Shown: positions 26,349-34,555 of the stretch, piece by piece | Layout of the letters: each line of letters begins with the position of its first letter | Position numbering within the stretch: the stretch's first letter is position 1 | DNA from: JANQMY01 sp965228775 | Lineage (GTDB): Bacteria > Pseudomonadota > Alphaproteobacteria > JANQMY01 | Assembly: GCA_965228775.1 (NCBI GenBank) | Contig: OZ245840.1 | Span: forward strand, 5,248,188 to 5,312,187 | Direction of reading: 5' to 3' | DNA: 64,000 nucleotides | Translations under genes and position numbers: made by a program | The notes under the pieces: generated by a model | What the model saw: the letters and a program-made list of their open reading frames with translations, nothing else | Database searches by the model: none | Told to the model about the DNA's origin: nothing

Positions 26349-28539
26349 AGCCGAGCGGCGGCTCGATGTTGACCGAGTTCAAGCGCAGCGCATTGCCAAT
26401 GACCGAGACGGAGCTGAGGCTCATGGCGGCGGCGGCGATCATGGGTGACAACAACATGCCGAATACAGGATAGAGAACACCGGCGGCGATGGGCACACCC
26501 AGCGCATTATACCCAAAGGCGAAAACCAGATTCTGCCGAATGTTGCGGACGACAGCGCGGCTCAAAAGACGTGTGCGGACAAGCCCCAAAAGATCGCCCT
26601 TAAGAAGAGTGATACCTGCACTTTCGATGGCCACATCGGTACCTGTTCCCATGGCGACCCCCACATCAGCGGCCGCAAGAGCAGGGGCGTCATTGATGCC
26701 GTCTCCTGCCATGGCCACGATGCGTCCTTGCTGCTGCAGTTCTTTTACCAATCGTGCCTTGTCTTCAGGGAGAACGTCGGAGTGAAAGTTCGAAATGCCA
26801 AGTTGTTCTGCCACGTTGCGCGCGGTGGTTTGAGTGTCACCCGTCATCATGATGACATCCAAGCCTTCGCTGTTGAGAGCGGCCAGAGCTTGGGGGCTGG
26901 TGTCCTTAATCGGGTCGGTGACCGCAATAAGCCCCGCCAGTTTTCCATCTACGCCTGCAAACATGACAGTGGCGCCGTGGGTACGCAATGCCTCCGCCCG
27001 CTCATTTAGCGGGTCTGTTTCGATTTGGTGATGTTGCATCATCGCCGCATTTCCGAATACGACTTGTTGGCCTTTTATGATTCCGCTTAACCCCATGCCG
27101 GGATGGATCTTTGTGTTTGCTGGTTCGGGTGGAACAACGCCCGTGTCTTTTGCAAAACGCAGGATAGCATCCGCCAAAGGGTGCTCGCTGCCGCGTTCCA
27201 GGCTGGCCACGAACGTCAACAGGTCGTCTTGGCTTCCATCGTCGATGGCTTCGACGGCCGTGACGGAGGGGCGCCCTTCGGTGAGCGTTCCGGTCTTGTC
27301 GACCACCAGCGTGTCTACTTGTGCAAACCGTTCCAGGGCCTCTGCGTTCTTGATCAGCAAGCCCGATTTTGCGCCGCGGCCCGTTCCAACCATGATCGAT
27401 ATGGGTGTGGCGAGCCCCAGAGCGCATGGACAGGCAATGATCAGCACGGAAACGGCTGCAATAAGAGCATAGGAAATGGCGGGGGCTGGACCTGCTAAAG
27501 ACCAGGTGACGAACGCGATGGCCGCCACGATCATGACGGCGGGCACGAAATATCCGGCGACGCGGTCAGCGAGCCTTTGGATCGGTGCTTGGCTGCGTTG
27601 GGCCTCTGCCACCATTTGAACGATCCGCGACAAAAGCGTATCGGCGCCCACATGACGTGCTGTCATGACGATGCTGGCCGGTCCATTGACTGTTCCACCG
27701 ATAACCGCATCTCCAACTGATTTTTCGTTAGGGATGGGCTCTCCGGTGACCATGGATTCGTCGATCGCCGTCATACCGTCGGTGACGGTCCCGTCTACGG
27801 GGATTTTTTCGCCCGGGCGTACGCGCAACCGGTCGTCCACCTGAATGTGGTCGATGGCAACTTCCTCATCTTGACCATCAGTGGCGATGCGGATCGCGGT
27901 TTTAGGGGCAAGGCCAAGAAGGGCTTTGAGCGCCTTGCCGGTCTGTGCCCGCGCGCGCAGTTCCAAGATTTGCCCCAACAGGACCAGGACGATGATGACA
28001 GCCGCCGCTTCGAAATAGACGGGGATGGTGCCATGCGAGGTTTGCACAGTGGCCGGAAACAACTGCGGCATGAATGTGGCCACGGTGCTGTAGAGATACG
28101 CTGCGCCCGTCCCAATGGCGATCAGGGTGAACATATTGAGGTGTCGTGTGACGAGCGACTGGAAGCCGCGTTCAAAAAACGGAAGGCCGCACCACAGCAC
28201 AACAGGCGTTGCGAGCAGTAATTGTATCCAGACGGATGTTTTAGGGGAAACCAGATCGTGGATCCACGTCAAGCCCATATCGCCGCCCATAGACAAGACC
28301 AAGACGGGAACCGTCAGCAACGCGCCCAGCCAAAAGCGGCGCGAGAAGTCGACGAGTTCGGGGTTTGGGCCGTCATCTTCCAGAGAGATGGTCATGGGTT
28401 CCAGCGCCATGCCGCAGATCGGGCAGGAGGCAGGCCCGTTCGTGATCACCTCCGGATGCATGGGGCAGGTGAATTGCGTGCCGGCGGCCACGGTATACGT
28501 CTGTGGCGTTTGGGGGTGGTGGGCGCACGCGTGATCCAT
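26332..28539 (-). CDS. copA: Copper-exporting P1B-type ATPase
   Basis: 735-residue heavy-metal pump that moves Cu(I) out of the cytoplasm. Instead of the common CxxC metal-binding domain it has the short heavy-metal-binding domain CPMHPEV (25-31) and CPICGMAL (39-46). Catalytic parts: TGEP (265-268), CPC in membrane helix 6 (370-372), DKTGTLT (414-420), SEHPLADA, GDGINDAPAL, and the Cu(I) helix residues in NALGVPIAAG and MSLSSVSVIGNALRL. The start ATG at 28539 is fixed by the promoter: an in-frame ATG at 28577 overlaps the -10 element and would precede the expected transcript start. Confidence 0.95.
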   Translation of the reverse strand: MDHACAHHPQTPQTYTVAAGTQFTCPMHPEVITNGPASCPICGMALEPMTISLEDDGPNPELVDFSRRFWLGALLTVPVLVLSMGGDMGLTWIHDLVSPKTSVWIQLLLATPVVLWCGLPFFERGFQSLVTRHLNMFTLIAIGTGAAYLYSTVATFMPQLFPATVQTSHGTIPVYFEAAAVIIVLVLLGQILELRARAQTGKALKALLGLAPKTAIRIATDGQDEEVAIDHIQVDDRLRVRPGEKIPVDGTVTDGMTAIDESMVTGEPIPNEKSVGDAVIGGTVNGPASIVMTARHVGADTLLSRIVQMVAEAQRSQAPIQRLADRVAGYFVPAVMIVAAIAFVTWSLAGPAPAISYALIAAVSVLIIACPCALGLATPISIMVGTGRGAKSGLLIKNAEALERFAQVDTLVVDKTGTLTEGRPSVTAVEAIDDGSQDDLLTFVASLERGSEHPLADAILRFAKDTGVVPPEPANTKIHPGMGLSGIIKGQQVVFGNAAMMQHHQIETDPLNERAEALRTHGATVMFAGVDGKLAGLIAVTDPIKDTSPQALAALNSEGLDVIMMTGDTQTTARNVAEQLGISNFHSDVLPEDKARLVKELQQQGRIVAMAGDGINDAPALAAADVGVAMGTGTDVAIESAGITLLKGDLLGLVRTRLLSRAVVRNIRQNLVFAFGYNALGVPIAAGVLYPVFGMLLSPMIAAAAMSLSSVSVIGNALRLNSVNIEPPLGSRTKP

Positions 28540-28577
28540 GGGCGGTCTCTTAACTAGATTATCGCTGACAGGACACA

Positions 28578-28608
28578 TAAATGGTGCTTCCAGTAACTGG
28601 AAGGTCAA
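28578..28608 (-). promoter_or_regulatory. CueR-type promoter of the copper ATPase
   Basis: On the minus strand: TTGACC, 19-base spacer with TTCCAG-TTA-CTGGAA, then CATTTA as -10. It has the same left half and spacing as the oxidase promoter. Expected transcript start is near 28571. Confidence 0.85.
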
Positions 28609-28633
28609 GGGGGAGAGGTGGTGTCGTGGAGGG

Positions 28634-29020
28634 TTACTTACCGGCCAAATCGTCGAGAATGGGGCAATCCGGGCGATTGTCGCCGCGGCATGCGCGCACA
28701 AGTTTCGACAGCGTGTCCCGCATGGCGTTTAGCTCTTCGATCTTGCGGTCGATATCGGCCAAATGCTGTTTGGCGATCGCCTTTACATCGGCACTGGCGC
28801 GTCTTTTGTCTTCATACAAATCAAGAAGACCGCGGCATTCTTCGATGGTAAAGCCGAGACCGCGCGCATGGCCCACAAAGCGCAGCTTTTCGATATGGGG
28901 TTCACCATAATCGCGATAGCCATTTTCGCGCCGGTCGGCAATGACGAGACCGATGTCTTCATAATAACGAATGGTCTTTGCGGGCAGACCAGTGCGTTTT
29001 TCTGCTTGTCCGATGTTCAT
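28634..29020 (-). CDS. cueR: Copper-responsive MerR-family regulator CueR
   Basis: 128 residues. MerR helix-turn-helix at the N-terminus (MNIGQAEKRTGLPAKTIRYY), then the dimerisation helix, then the metal loop CRGDNRPDC. The two cysteines are eight residues apart, as in Cys112 and Cys120 of E. coli CueR, which bind Cu(I). It lies upstream of copA in the same direction with the copA promoter between them. Its own promoter carries a matching box, so it is probably autoregulated. Confidence 0.93.
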   Translation of the reverse strand: MNIGQAEKRTGLPAKTIRYYEDIGLVIADRRENGYRDYGEPHIEKLRFVGHARGLGFTIEECRGLLDLYEDKRRASADVKAIAKQHLADIDRKIEELNAMRDTLSKLVRACRGDNRPDCPILDDLAGK

Positions 29021-29027
29021 AAGCCCT

Positions 29028-29058
29028 TACTTAGACATTCCAGCGGCTGGAATGTCTA
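29028..29058 (-). promoter_or_regulatory. CueR-type promoter of cueR
   Basis: On the minus strand: TAGACA, 19-base spacer with TTCCAGCCGCTGGAA, then TAAGTA. The dyad extends to GACATTCCAG...CTGGAATGTC, the most symmetric of the three boxes. Confidence 0.8.
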
Positions 29059-29072
29059 GAGCAAAGAACGCC

Positions 29073-30203
29073 TTAGGGGGATGCCGGTGACAATTCCAGC
29101 AATCGTCCGTCCGAACCATCTTCCAGAACGAACAGCGTGCCGTCCGGGCTTTCTTCGATCTCGCGCACACGTTTGTTCCAGGAATAGCGGGCGGCCTCTT
29201 GGCCTTTACCCTCCGAGAGGGTAACGCGCACCAGGGCGCGGCCGCCCAGCGCACCAATCAATGCATTCCCCTGCCATTGGGAGAACAGCGTTCCTTTGTA
29301 AATGACGAGGCCGGCCGGTGAGATGCCGGGCACCCAGGAAATGGCGGGCGCCTGGTATTGATCGGTTGTGTCGTGATCGGGAATTCGGCGGCCGGAATAA
29401 TGGCGGCCATCGGACACGAGAGGCCAGCCATAATTTATACCGCGTTTGATCAGGTTCAATTCATCGCCGTTGCGTGGGCCCATTTCATGCGCCCAGATCT
29501 GGCCCTGCGCATCCAGGGCGATCCCAAGCGGGTTGCGGTGTCCCAGCGACCAGATCTGAGATTGAACATCTCCGGCGCCGGCAAACGGATTGTCGCCGGG
29601 CACGCGTCCGTCGTCATGAAGCCGAATGACCTTGCCAAGCGTGCTTTCCATATCTTGGGCAGGTGTCTGTTGTCCGCGGTCACCGGACGTGATGAACAGA
29701 TAGCCTTGCTGATCGAACAGGAGCCGATAGGCGTAGTGGCGCCCACCGCTTTCCTTCGGCGTTTGAGTCCAGAGCCGCGTACGTTCCGTGAGCGCACCGG
29801 AATTTTCCGTCAGCGTCAAAAGCGCCGTATCAACGGCGGCGCCGGATTGGCTGCCCTCAGACTCCACATAGGACAGGTAAACGCGGCTGTTGGACGCAAA
29901 GTCCGGGTGCAGAATAATGTCGCCCAAACCCCCTTGGCCCCGCGCCCGTACCTCGGGCAGGCCGGAGATGTCCGCTATGGGTGCGCTATCCTTTGCGACC
30001 AGAGCTAGCTGGCCGGACTGTTCCGTCACCAGCATGCGCCCGTCCGGCAGCAAAGTCATGGCCCAGGGTTGATCGAAGCTGTTGAGCACCCGCGCCGTTA
30101 TCACAACGCCATCAGACCCGGTGATCTCGAATGTTTCATCCTGGGCATGCGCAACGGTCGCGGTCAGGGCGACGGACAGCAGAACCATAAATTTTCTAAG
30201 CAT
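29073..30203 (-). CDS. Periplasmic PQQ-dependent aldose sugar dehydrogenase-like protein
   Basis: 376 residues with a signal peptide (FMVLLSVALTATVAHA). The beta-propeller of the glucose/sorbosone dehydrogenase family is clear: QPWAMTLLPDGRMLVTEQSG, GGLGDIILHPDFASN, YLSYVES, FITSGDRG, WSLGHRNPLGIALD, WAHEMGPRNGDELNLI and GINYGWPLVSDG. Enzymes of this group oxidise aldoses with PQQ and pass electrons to the respiratory chain. No PQQ synthesis genes are in the window. It stands alone. Confidence 0.92.
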   Translation of the reverse strand: MLRKFMVLLSVALTATVAHAQDETFEITGSDGVVITARVLNSFDQPWAMTLLPDGRMLVTEQSGQLALVAKDSAPIADISGLPEVRARGQGGLGDIILHPDFASNSRVYLSYVESEGSQSGAAVDTALLTLTENSGALTERTRLWTQTPKESGGRHYAYRLLFDQQGYLFITSGDRGQQTPAQDMESTLGKVIRLHDDGRVPGDNPFAGAGDVQSQIWSLGHRNPLGIALDAQGQIWAHEMGPRNGDELNLIKRGINYGWPLVSDGRHYSGRRIPDHDTTDQYQAPAISWVPGISPAGLVIYKGTLFSQWQGNALIGALGGRALVRVTLSEGKGQEAARYSWNKRVREIEESPDGTLFVLEDGSDGRLLELSPASP

Positions 30204-30583
30204 AAGACGAGACCCTTTTGGACAGTAGCGATGGTGAGGCAGTCGATGGAGGCTTCAAGCTTGAAGTTGGCCGGTGCCCACCAGATAGCGGTCGATCACA
30301 GCAGAGCCCATGCGCGGCTGTCAATGCTGCGGCGGCATTATGAGAGTTGTCCAGACAGGGCTATGCCAACCGGCACAATAGGCGAAGGCGCTGCGTACTG
30401 GTTACGGGGTGCAGGCGAATTCGAGCTGGGTTGACACCACATCGGCGGTCCTTTTTCCGAAACGGTCTTCGATGTGGGTGAGTATTGTACGGACTGATTC
30501 AGCCGGGCTTCGAATTGAAAGCCTTACGTCTTCACTTGTTGAAGCGGGTCCAGCCGAACTGACCTTTAGTTAGCCGTGGGAAC
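30204..30583. other. Intergenic stretch without a recognised gene
   Basis: About 380 bases upstream of the sugar dehydrogenase. No frame with coding character, repeat or tRNA was seen. Confidence 0.5.
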
Positions 30584-30718
30584 TCAACCGTTTGTTCTTT
30601 TTGATATTCTGTGCACTGTCACTGTAATCTCCCCTTCGATATCGCCTTTCGCAAGGAATTCGTCGGCGCGTCCAGCGGCCTCAATGGTGGCATGCTTTCC
30701 ATGGGTCTCAAGGAGCAT
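30584..30718 (-). CDS. Possible small protein, 44 residues
   Basis: Starting at ATG 30718: LLETHGKHATIEAAGRADEF, then LAKGDIEGEITVTVHRIS. The pattern HG..A...AA.RAD..L..GD..G is one I associate with a common small alphaproteobacterial protein of unknown function, whose members normally begin about 10 residues earlier and end in an RI..A.EEL helix. Upstream in frame lies KKSIYAAN after a TGA, so the gene may have lost its start and C-terminus. It may be a pseudogene. Confidence 0.4.
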   Translation of the reverse strand: MLLETHGKHATIEAAGRADEFLAKGDIEGEITVTVHRISKRTNG

Positions 30719-30847
30719 GTTTGCAGCGTATATCGATTTCTTGCATCAGGTTGGCACATCAGGCGGCTTGTAAATTTGGTCTATCTGGTAAAGTAAAGAG
30801 AACGCTCTCTTGGTTCGCACAGCCGGTTGGCTCGGCTGAAGCCCAGT

Positions 30848-31534
30848 TTATTCTCTCTCTTCGAGTTCGGACACCTTGGTTTCGACAATGTCAGTTGTCT
30901 TTTGACAGCACTCAATCAACCTATCATATGACGTTAAAACTTCCGCAATTGATTCTTGGAGGCCGGATCGTACCTGTGACAATTCGGGAAGGTTTTTGTA
31001 TTCCGCATGAGTCCGTCGATAGATTGACAGCATCTGATTGTGGTGGGTGTTTCGGGTGATTTGCGTAAATATTTGATCGTCAAGCGTCTCGTCATGAAGG
31101 TGCCCAATCAGCCGTGTGGTTCTCTCTGAAACGAAAATAAAATTATCTATTTGGGAGTACTCCTGTAGTTCAAAGAACGCATTGACCCACACCCAATCAG
31201 CCGACTTGGTGTCGTTTGAGAGCTTTACAAGGCCGAGCCTGCTTTGAACAAGCGCACCAGCAATCCAGTTCATTTGGGCCCGAATGTTGCGAAATAGAGC
31301 CAGTTGTTCTGCAAGTAGTGTATCGTTTTCACGTCGGCGCACTAGCTCAGTATTGACGACTGCCGCGACCAATATGGCGGCGAGACCAAACGAGCTACCG
31401 AGAAAAGAGCCAATAAGCGAAGCACGTTGATCTGATTCAAATATGATTAAGCAGATTACGACTAAGCAGACGATGGCCGCAAAGAGTCCCAGAGCTACCT
31501 TCCAGATTTTTTCTTGTGAAATGTTGATTGGCAT
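30848..31534 (-). CDS. Membrane-anchored protein of unknown function
   Basis: 228 residues: two N-terminal membrane helices (VALGLFAAIVCLVVICLIIF and SFLGSSFGLAAILVAAVVN), then a long mostly helical cytoplasmic part ending in an acidic tail. No domain recognised. Codon use looks more AT-rich than its neighbours, and it lies next to tRNA-Lys, so it may have been acquired. It stands alone. Confidence 0.7.
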   Translation of the reverse strand: MPINISQEKIWKVALGLFAAIVCLVVICLIIFESDQRASLIGSFLGSSFGLAAILVAAVVNTELVRRRENDTLLAEQLALFRNIRAQMNWIAGALVQSRLGLVKLSNDTKSADWVWVNAFFELQEYSQIDNFIFVSERTTRLIGHLHDETLDDQIFTQITRNTHHNQMLSIYRRTHAEYKNLPELSQVRSGLQESIAEVLTSYDRLIECCQKTTDIVETKVSELEERE

Positions 31535-31885
31535 AGAGAAATCGCGTCCTTTCCCGTCGCATCGCCAAGATATCAGACGTTCGGTCGGGTGGCGAAATTA
31601 CGGTGACAGTGAACCTGATAGGCCCGGTCAATCTTGGTGGCCAGAGTAAATGCCCTGTCAATCTAGTATCTATTTGGAAAATCACTCTTCAAGGTGCGAG
31701 AAGACATTGAAGCGGCCCGCAGTCATCAGCTTGAGTGCGTCTGCGGCACTGGGGCTTGAAAGGTGCCGAAACAGATTTATAGAGTGGTAGTGTGTGTTCG
31801 GGCCCCTCGCAGGGGCTCGGGGCATTCTCCACCTTCAAAAGGTCCACTGGACCTTTTGATTTGGCTGCGCCAAAGCGGTGTCGAA
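31535..31885. other. Intergenic region downstream of tRNA-Lys
   Basis: About 350 bases with no gene seen. It contains a GCCCC/GGGGC hairpin near 31802-31816 and the terminator listed separately. No second copy of the tRNA 3' end was noticed. Confidence 0.5.
31836..31858 (-). terminator. Terminator of tRNA-Lys
   Basis: CAAAAGGTCCA / TGGACCTTTTG, perfect 11-base arms around one base. On the minus strand the GGTCC/GGACC core is followed by TTTT. It lies 28 bases past the tRNA. Confidence 0.7.
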
Positions 31886-31961
31886 TGGTGAGCCCGGCAG
31901 GGATCGAACCTGCGACCCACTGATTAAAAGTCAGTTGCTCTACCGACTGAGCTACGGGCCC
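31886..31961 (-). tRNA. tRNA-Lys (anticodon TTT), CCA encoded
   Basis: The minus strand reads GGGCCCG (acceptor), TAGCTCAGTCGGTAGAGCA (D arm), CTGACTTTTAATCAG (anticodon arm, TTT), GCAGGTTCGATCCCTGC (T arm) and CGGGCTCACCA. All arms pair, with one G-U in the acceptor stem. Confidence 0.97.
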
Positions 31962-32071
31962 GAAACCAAAAGAATATGCGAGGGATTGCCTCGGAGGGGC
32001 GGAACTTACGGGGGAAGCGGCGTCCCGTCAACACCCGATTTTCCGGCGAAAAATCCCTGTTTTCCAATGCG

Positions 32072-32572
32072 TTAAGTCGGGTTCTTTTCCAGTGTTTCAA
32101 GGAAAAGGGTAAGCCCTGCCTCGGCGAAGGCTTGCATATTCGCGATTCTGTCGCCGGAGCCGGTGCGCACCACACGGCTCTCTGTGACGGGTCCGACAAC
32201 GGCAAGGGCGGTATGGCCCGCTGGATCGCCATAGGGGTTGCCGGTTGGTCCCGACGCGCCGGACTCACAGATCCCCCAAATGGCGCCATGCGCCGCCCTC
32301 ACGTCTTCCGCCATTAAGGCGGCATAGTCGGTCGTGGCGCTGCGGATTTTCCGGTCGCGTAGTGTGCCAGGGTTGATTTGGGTGAGGGCCTTGAAGGCGG
32401 GCGCCGTGTAGACCACCGAGCCGCCAAGATAATAGGCGGAAGCGCCGGCCTGAGAGAGCAGGGCGGCGGAGATCAAGCCACCGGCCGACCCTTCCACGAC
32501 GGCGACGGACTCACCGCGTTCCTTCAAAAGGGTGGCGATCTTCTCTGCAAGGGGCGCAAGAGGCTGGAGCAT
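32072..32572 (-). CDS. CinA C-terminal-type (PncC-like) protein
   Basis: 166 residues of the CinA/PncC amidohydrolase fold, which converts nicotinamide mononucleotide to nicotinate mononucleotide. Recognised from AEKIATLLKERGESVAVVEGSAGGL, YYLGGSVVY and ICESGASGPTGNPYGDPAGHT. The usual ESCTGG motif is EGSAGG here, so the catalytic serine position is changed, and the enzyme may be inactive or use a shifted serine. It follows the oxidoreductase gene on the same strand. Confidence 0.85.
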   Translation of the reverse strand: MLQPLAPLAEKIATLLKERGESVAVVEGSAGGLISAALLSQAGASAYYLGGSVVYTAPAFKALTQINPGTLRDRKIRSATTDYAALMAEDVRAAHGAIWGICESGASGPTGNPYGDPAGHTALAVVGPVTESRVVRTGSGDRIANMQAFAEAGLTLFLETLEKNPT

Positions 32573-32627
32573 TGTTGATTGCCTTGCCGGGTGGTTGGGA
32601 GGGGGAGTGGGTGGCGCGGAAGCTTCC

Positions 32628-33632
32628 TTAAATGTCCAAACAGATCTTGCCGAAGTGCTTCTGGCTCACCTGATGGGCGAACGCATTGGCAATTTCGTCA
32701 AGCGGGAAGTGGCTGTCGATCACCGGCTTAATGCCATTGGCGTCAATGGCCGCGATCATGTCTTCTTGTTCCTTAATTGACCCAACAGTGATGCCTTTGA
32801 GCGTCACATTGCTGGACATGAGCTGGGCCGTCGGCACTTCGCCCGCCATACCCGTCAGTACACCAATCAACGAAATATGCCCGCCAATGCGCGAGGCGGT
32901 GATGGATTGCTGCATGGTGCCCGGTCCGCCGATTTCCACCACTTCGTCCACGCCGACACCGCCGGTAATGGTTTTCGCGGTCTGGCCCCAATTCGGGTCT
33001 TCCTTGTAGTTGATCAAATGATCGGCCCCCAGATCTTTCAAGCGCTCAAGCTTTTCGCCGGACGAGGACGTGGAGATCACATTGGCACCCGCTGCTTTTG
33101 CAAGCTGCAAGGCGAAAATGGAGACGCCGCCCGTGCCCTGCGTAAGGACCCAGTCGCCCGGTTTGACCTGTGCTTCCACAAACACGGCGCGCCAAGCGGT
33201 CAGCGCTGCGCAGGTAAGTGTGGCGGCCTCTGCGTGGGAATAGCCTTTCGGCAGGCGGGTAAACGCCGCCGCCGGCATGGTGACGATTTCCGCGCCGAAC
33301 CCATCCACATGGTCTCCCGGCACGCCGATGAGTTTTTCAAGCGCGGTCGGCCCGTCGCGCCAATTGGGGAAGAAGGTGCTGAGAACTTGGTCGCCTTCTT
33401 TGAAGCGGGTGACGCCTTCCCCGACGGCAATCACATCTCCCGCACCGTCGGACATGGGAATACGCCCGTCATCCACCGGCAATAGGCCTTGGACCACCAC
33501 CAGATCATGGAAATTGAGGGAACTGGCTTTCACCCGAACCTGAATTTCACCCGGGCCCGGTGCGCGAGGCTCCGCATCCCGGATTTCAATATTATCGAGC
33601 CCACCGGGCTTCTTTACGGCTGCAATCTTCAT
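32628..33632 (-). CDS. Medium-chain zinc-less alcohol dehydrogenase/quinone-oxidoreductase-like protein
   Basis: 334 residues. GroES-like N-terminal domain (VRVKASSLNFHDLVVVQG, PMSDGAGDVIAVGEGVTRF) and a Rossmann domain (VLTQGTGGVSIFALQLAKAAGANVISTSSS), binding NAD(P)H. The catalytic and structural zinc cysteines of true alcohol dehydrogenases are absent. Likely reduces or oxidises a small carbonyl compound; substrate unknown. Upstream is a divergent thioesterase gene. Confidence 0.9.
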   Translation of the reverse strand: MKIAAVKKPGGLDNIEIRDAEPRAPGPGEIQVRVKASSLNFHDLVVVQGLLPVDDGRIPMSDGAGDVIAVGEGVTRFKEGDQVLSTFFPNWRDGPTALEKLIGVPGDHVDGFGAEIVTMPAAAFTRLPKGYSHAEAATLTCAALTAWRAVFVEAQVKPGDWVLTQGTGGVSIFALQLAKAAGANVISTSSSGEKLERLKDLGADHLINYKEDPNWGQTAKTITGGVGVDEVVEIGGPGTMQQSITASRIGGHISLIGVLTGMAGEVPTAQLMSSNVTLKGITVGSIKEQEDMIAAIDANGIKPVIDSHFPLDEIANAFAHQVSQKHFGKICLDI

Positions 33633-33783
33633 CTGGCTTCGTCCTCACCTGGATCTTGAGTGCTTTTTCAAACTGTTTTAGCGGTAATTCGGCTTGGCAA
33701 TCCAGCTTTTTCGCTGATCGGATTTATCCGGCATGTTATGACCTAGGGCAGGGAAGAAACGGCGGCAGGCGGAAGTAGAGAAT

Positions 33784-34266
33784 ATGAAGCATACGGAGTT
33801 GTTTGAAGCGCGCTTTCAGGTAAAGCCCGAATGGGTCGACTATAACGGCCATATGAATATGGGGTTCTATCTGGTGGCGCTGGATTACATGGCCACAGAC
33901 AGCTTCTTCAATGCGCTGGGCATTGGCGTCGAGTACGTCAAAGCGGAAAACAAATCTCTGTTCACGCTGGCGACCAATCTGGACTATGTGCAGGAAGTGT
34001 TTGAAGGCGACCCGATCCGCGTGACCACCCAAGTGCTCGATTACGATGCAAAGCGTTTGCACTACATACATTGCATGTATCACGGGGAAGAGGGTTTCCT
34101 GTCGGCAACCAATGAGTGCCTCTCTATTCACGTAGATATGGAAACGCGCCGAAGCGCGCCGTTTTCCGAATCACTGCAGGCGGTTTTTGCGGAGATGCTG
34201 GAAGCGCATACAAAGCTTGGCGTGCCGGATCAGGCCTTTCGCAAGCTGGGAATTCGGCGTTCTTAA
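33784..34266 (+). CDS. Hotdog-fold acyl-CoA thioesterase family protein
   Basis: 160 residues. WVDYNGHMNMGFYLVALDYM is the typical hotdog thioesterase motif, and TNLDYVQEVFEGDPIRVTTQVLDYDAKRLHY the central strands. The closest pattern I recall is the thioesterase domain linked to carnitine dehydrogenase (betainyl-CoA thioesterase), but the substrate is not certain. It is divergent from the oxidoreductase. Confidence 0.87.
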   Translation: MKHTELFEARFQVKPEWVDYNGHMNMGFYLVALDYMATDSFFNALGIGVEYVKAENKSLFTLATNLDYVQEVFEGDPIRVTTQVLDYDAKRLHYIHCMYHGEEGFLSATNECLSIHVDMETRRSAPFSESLQAVFAEMLEAHTKLGVPDQAFRKLGIRRS

Positions 34267-34342
34267 CGTTCAAGATTTAGGCTTCCCAAATCATCCCCTA
34301 AAGGGCAGTCTTATCCCCACCGTTGGCGAAAATGGGGACGCC

Positions 34343-34537
34343 ATGCTGCGGGTTATTCTGATGGGTATCGGGGTTGTTGCCTTGATCCTTTTCGTCGCTT
34401 GGGTCTTGAGGGATCCGATGTACCTGATGGTGGACCAAGACGAACCGGCCATGGACCTGCCTTCGCGGCAAGAAGGCGAGCAGACCCGGCCGCGCCGCGG
34501 TGTCACGGACCCGCAGCAGCACTCCGCCCCGCAATAA
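34343..34537 (+). CDS. Small single-span membrane protein
   Basis: 64 residues: MLRVILMGIGVVALILFVAW spans the membrane, followed by a charged tail rich in Glu, Arg and Gln. A TGGGGA lies just upstream of the ATG. It sits between the thioesterase and the exporter, same direction. No family recognised. Confidence 0.55.
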   Translation: MLRVILMGIGVVALILFVAWVLRDPMYLMVDQDEPAMDLPSRQEGEQTRPRRGVTDPQQHSAPQ

Positions 34538-34555
34538 CATTAGTGTAGCCTCGTT

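Noticed and set aside
31886..31961. Phage attachment site at tRNA-Lys
   Set aside because: No integrase gene and no second copy of the tRNA 3' end were seen in the window.
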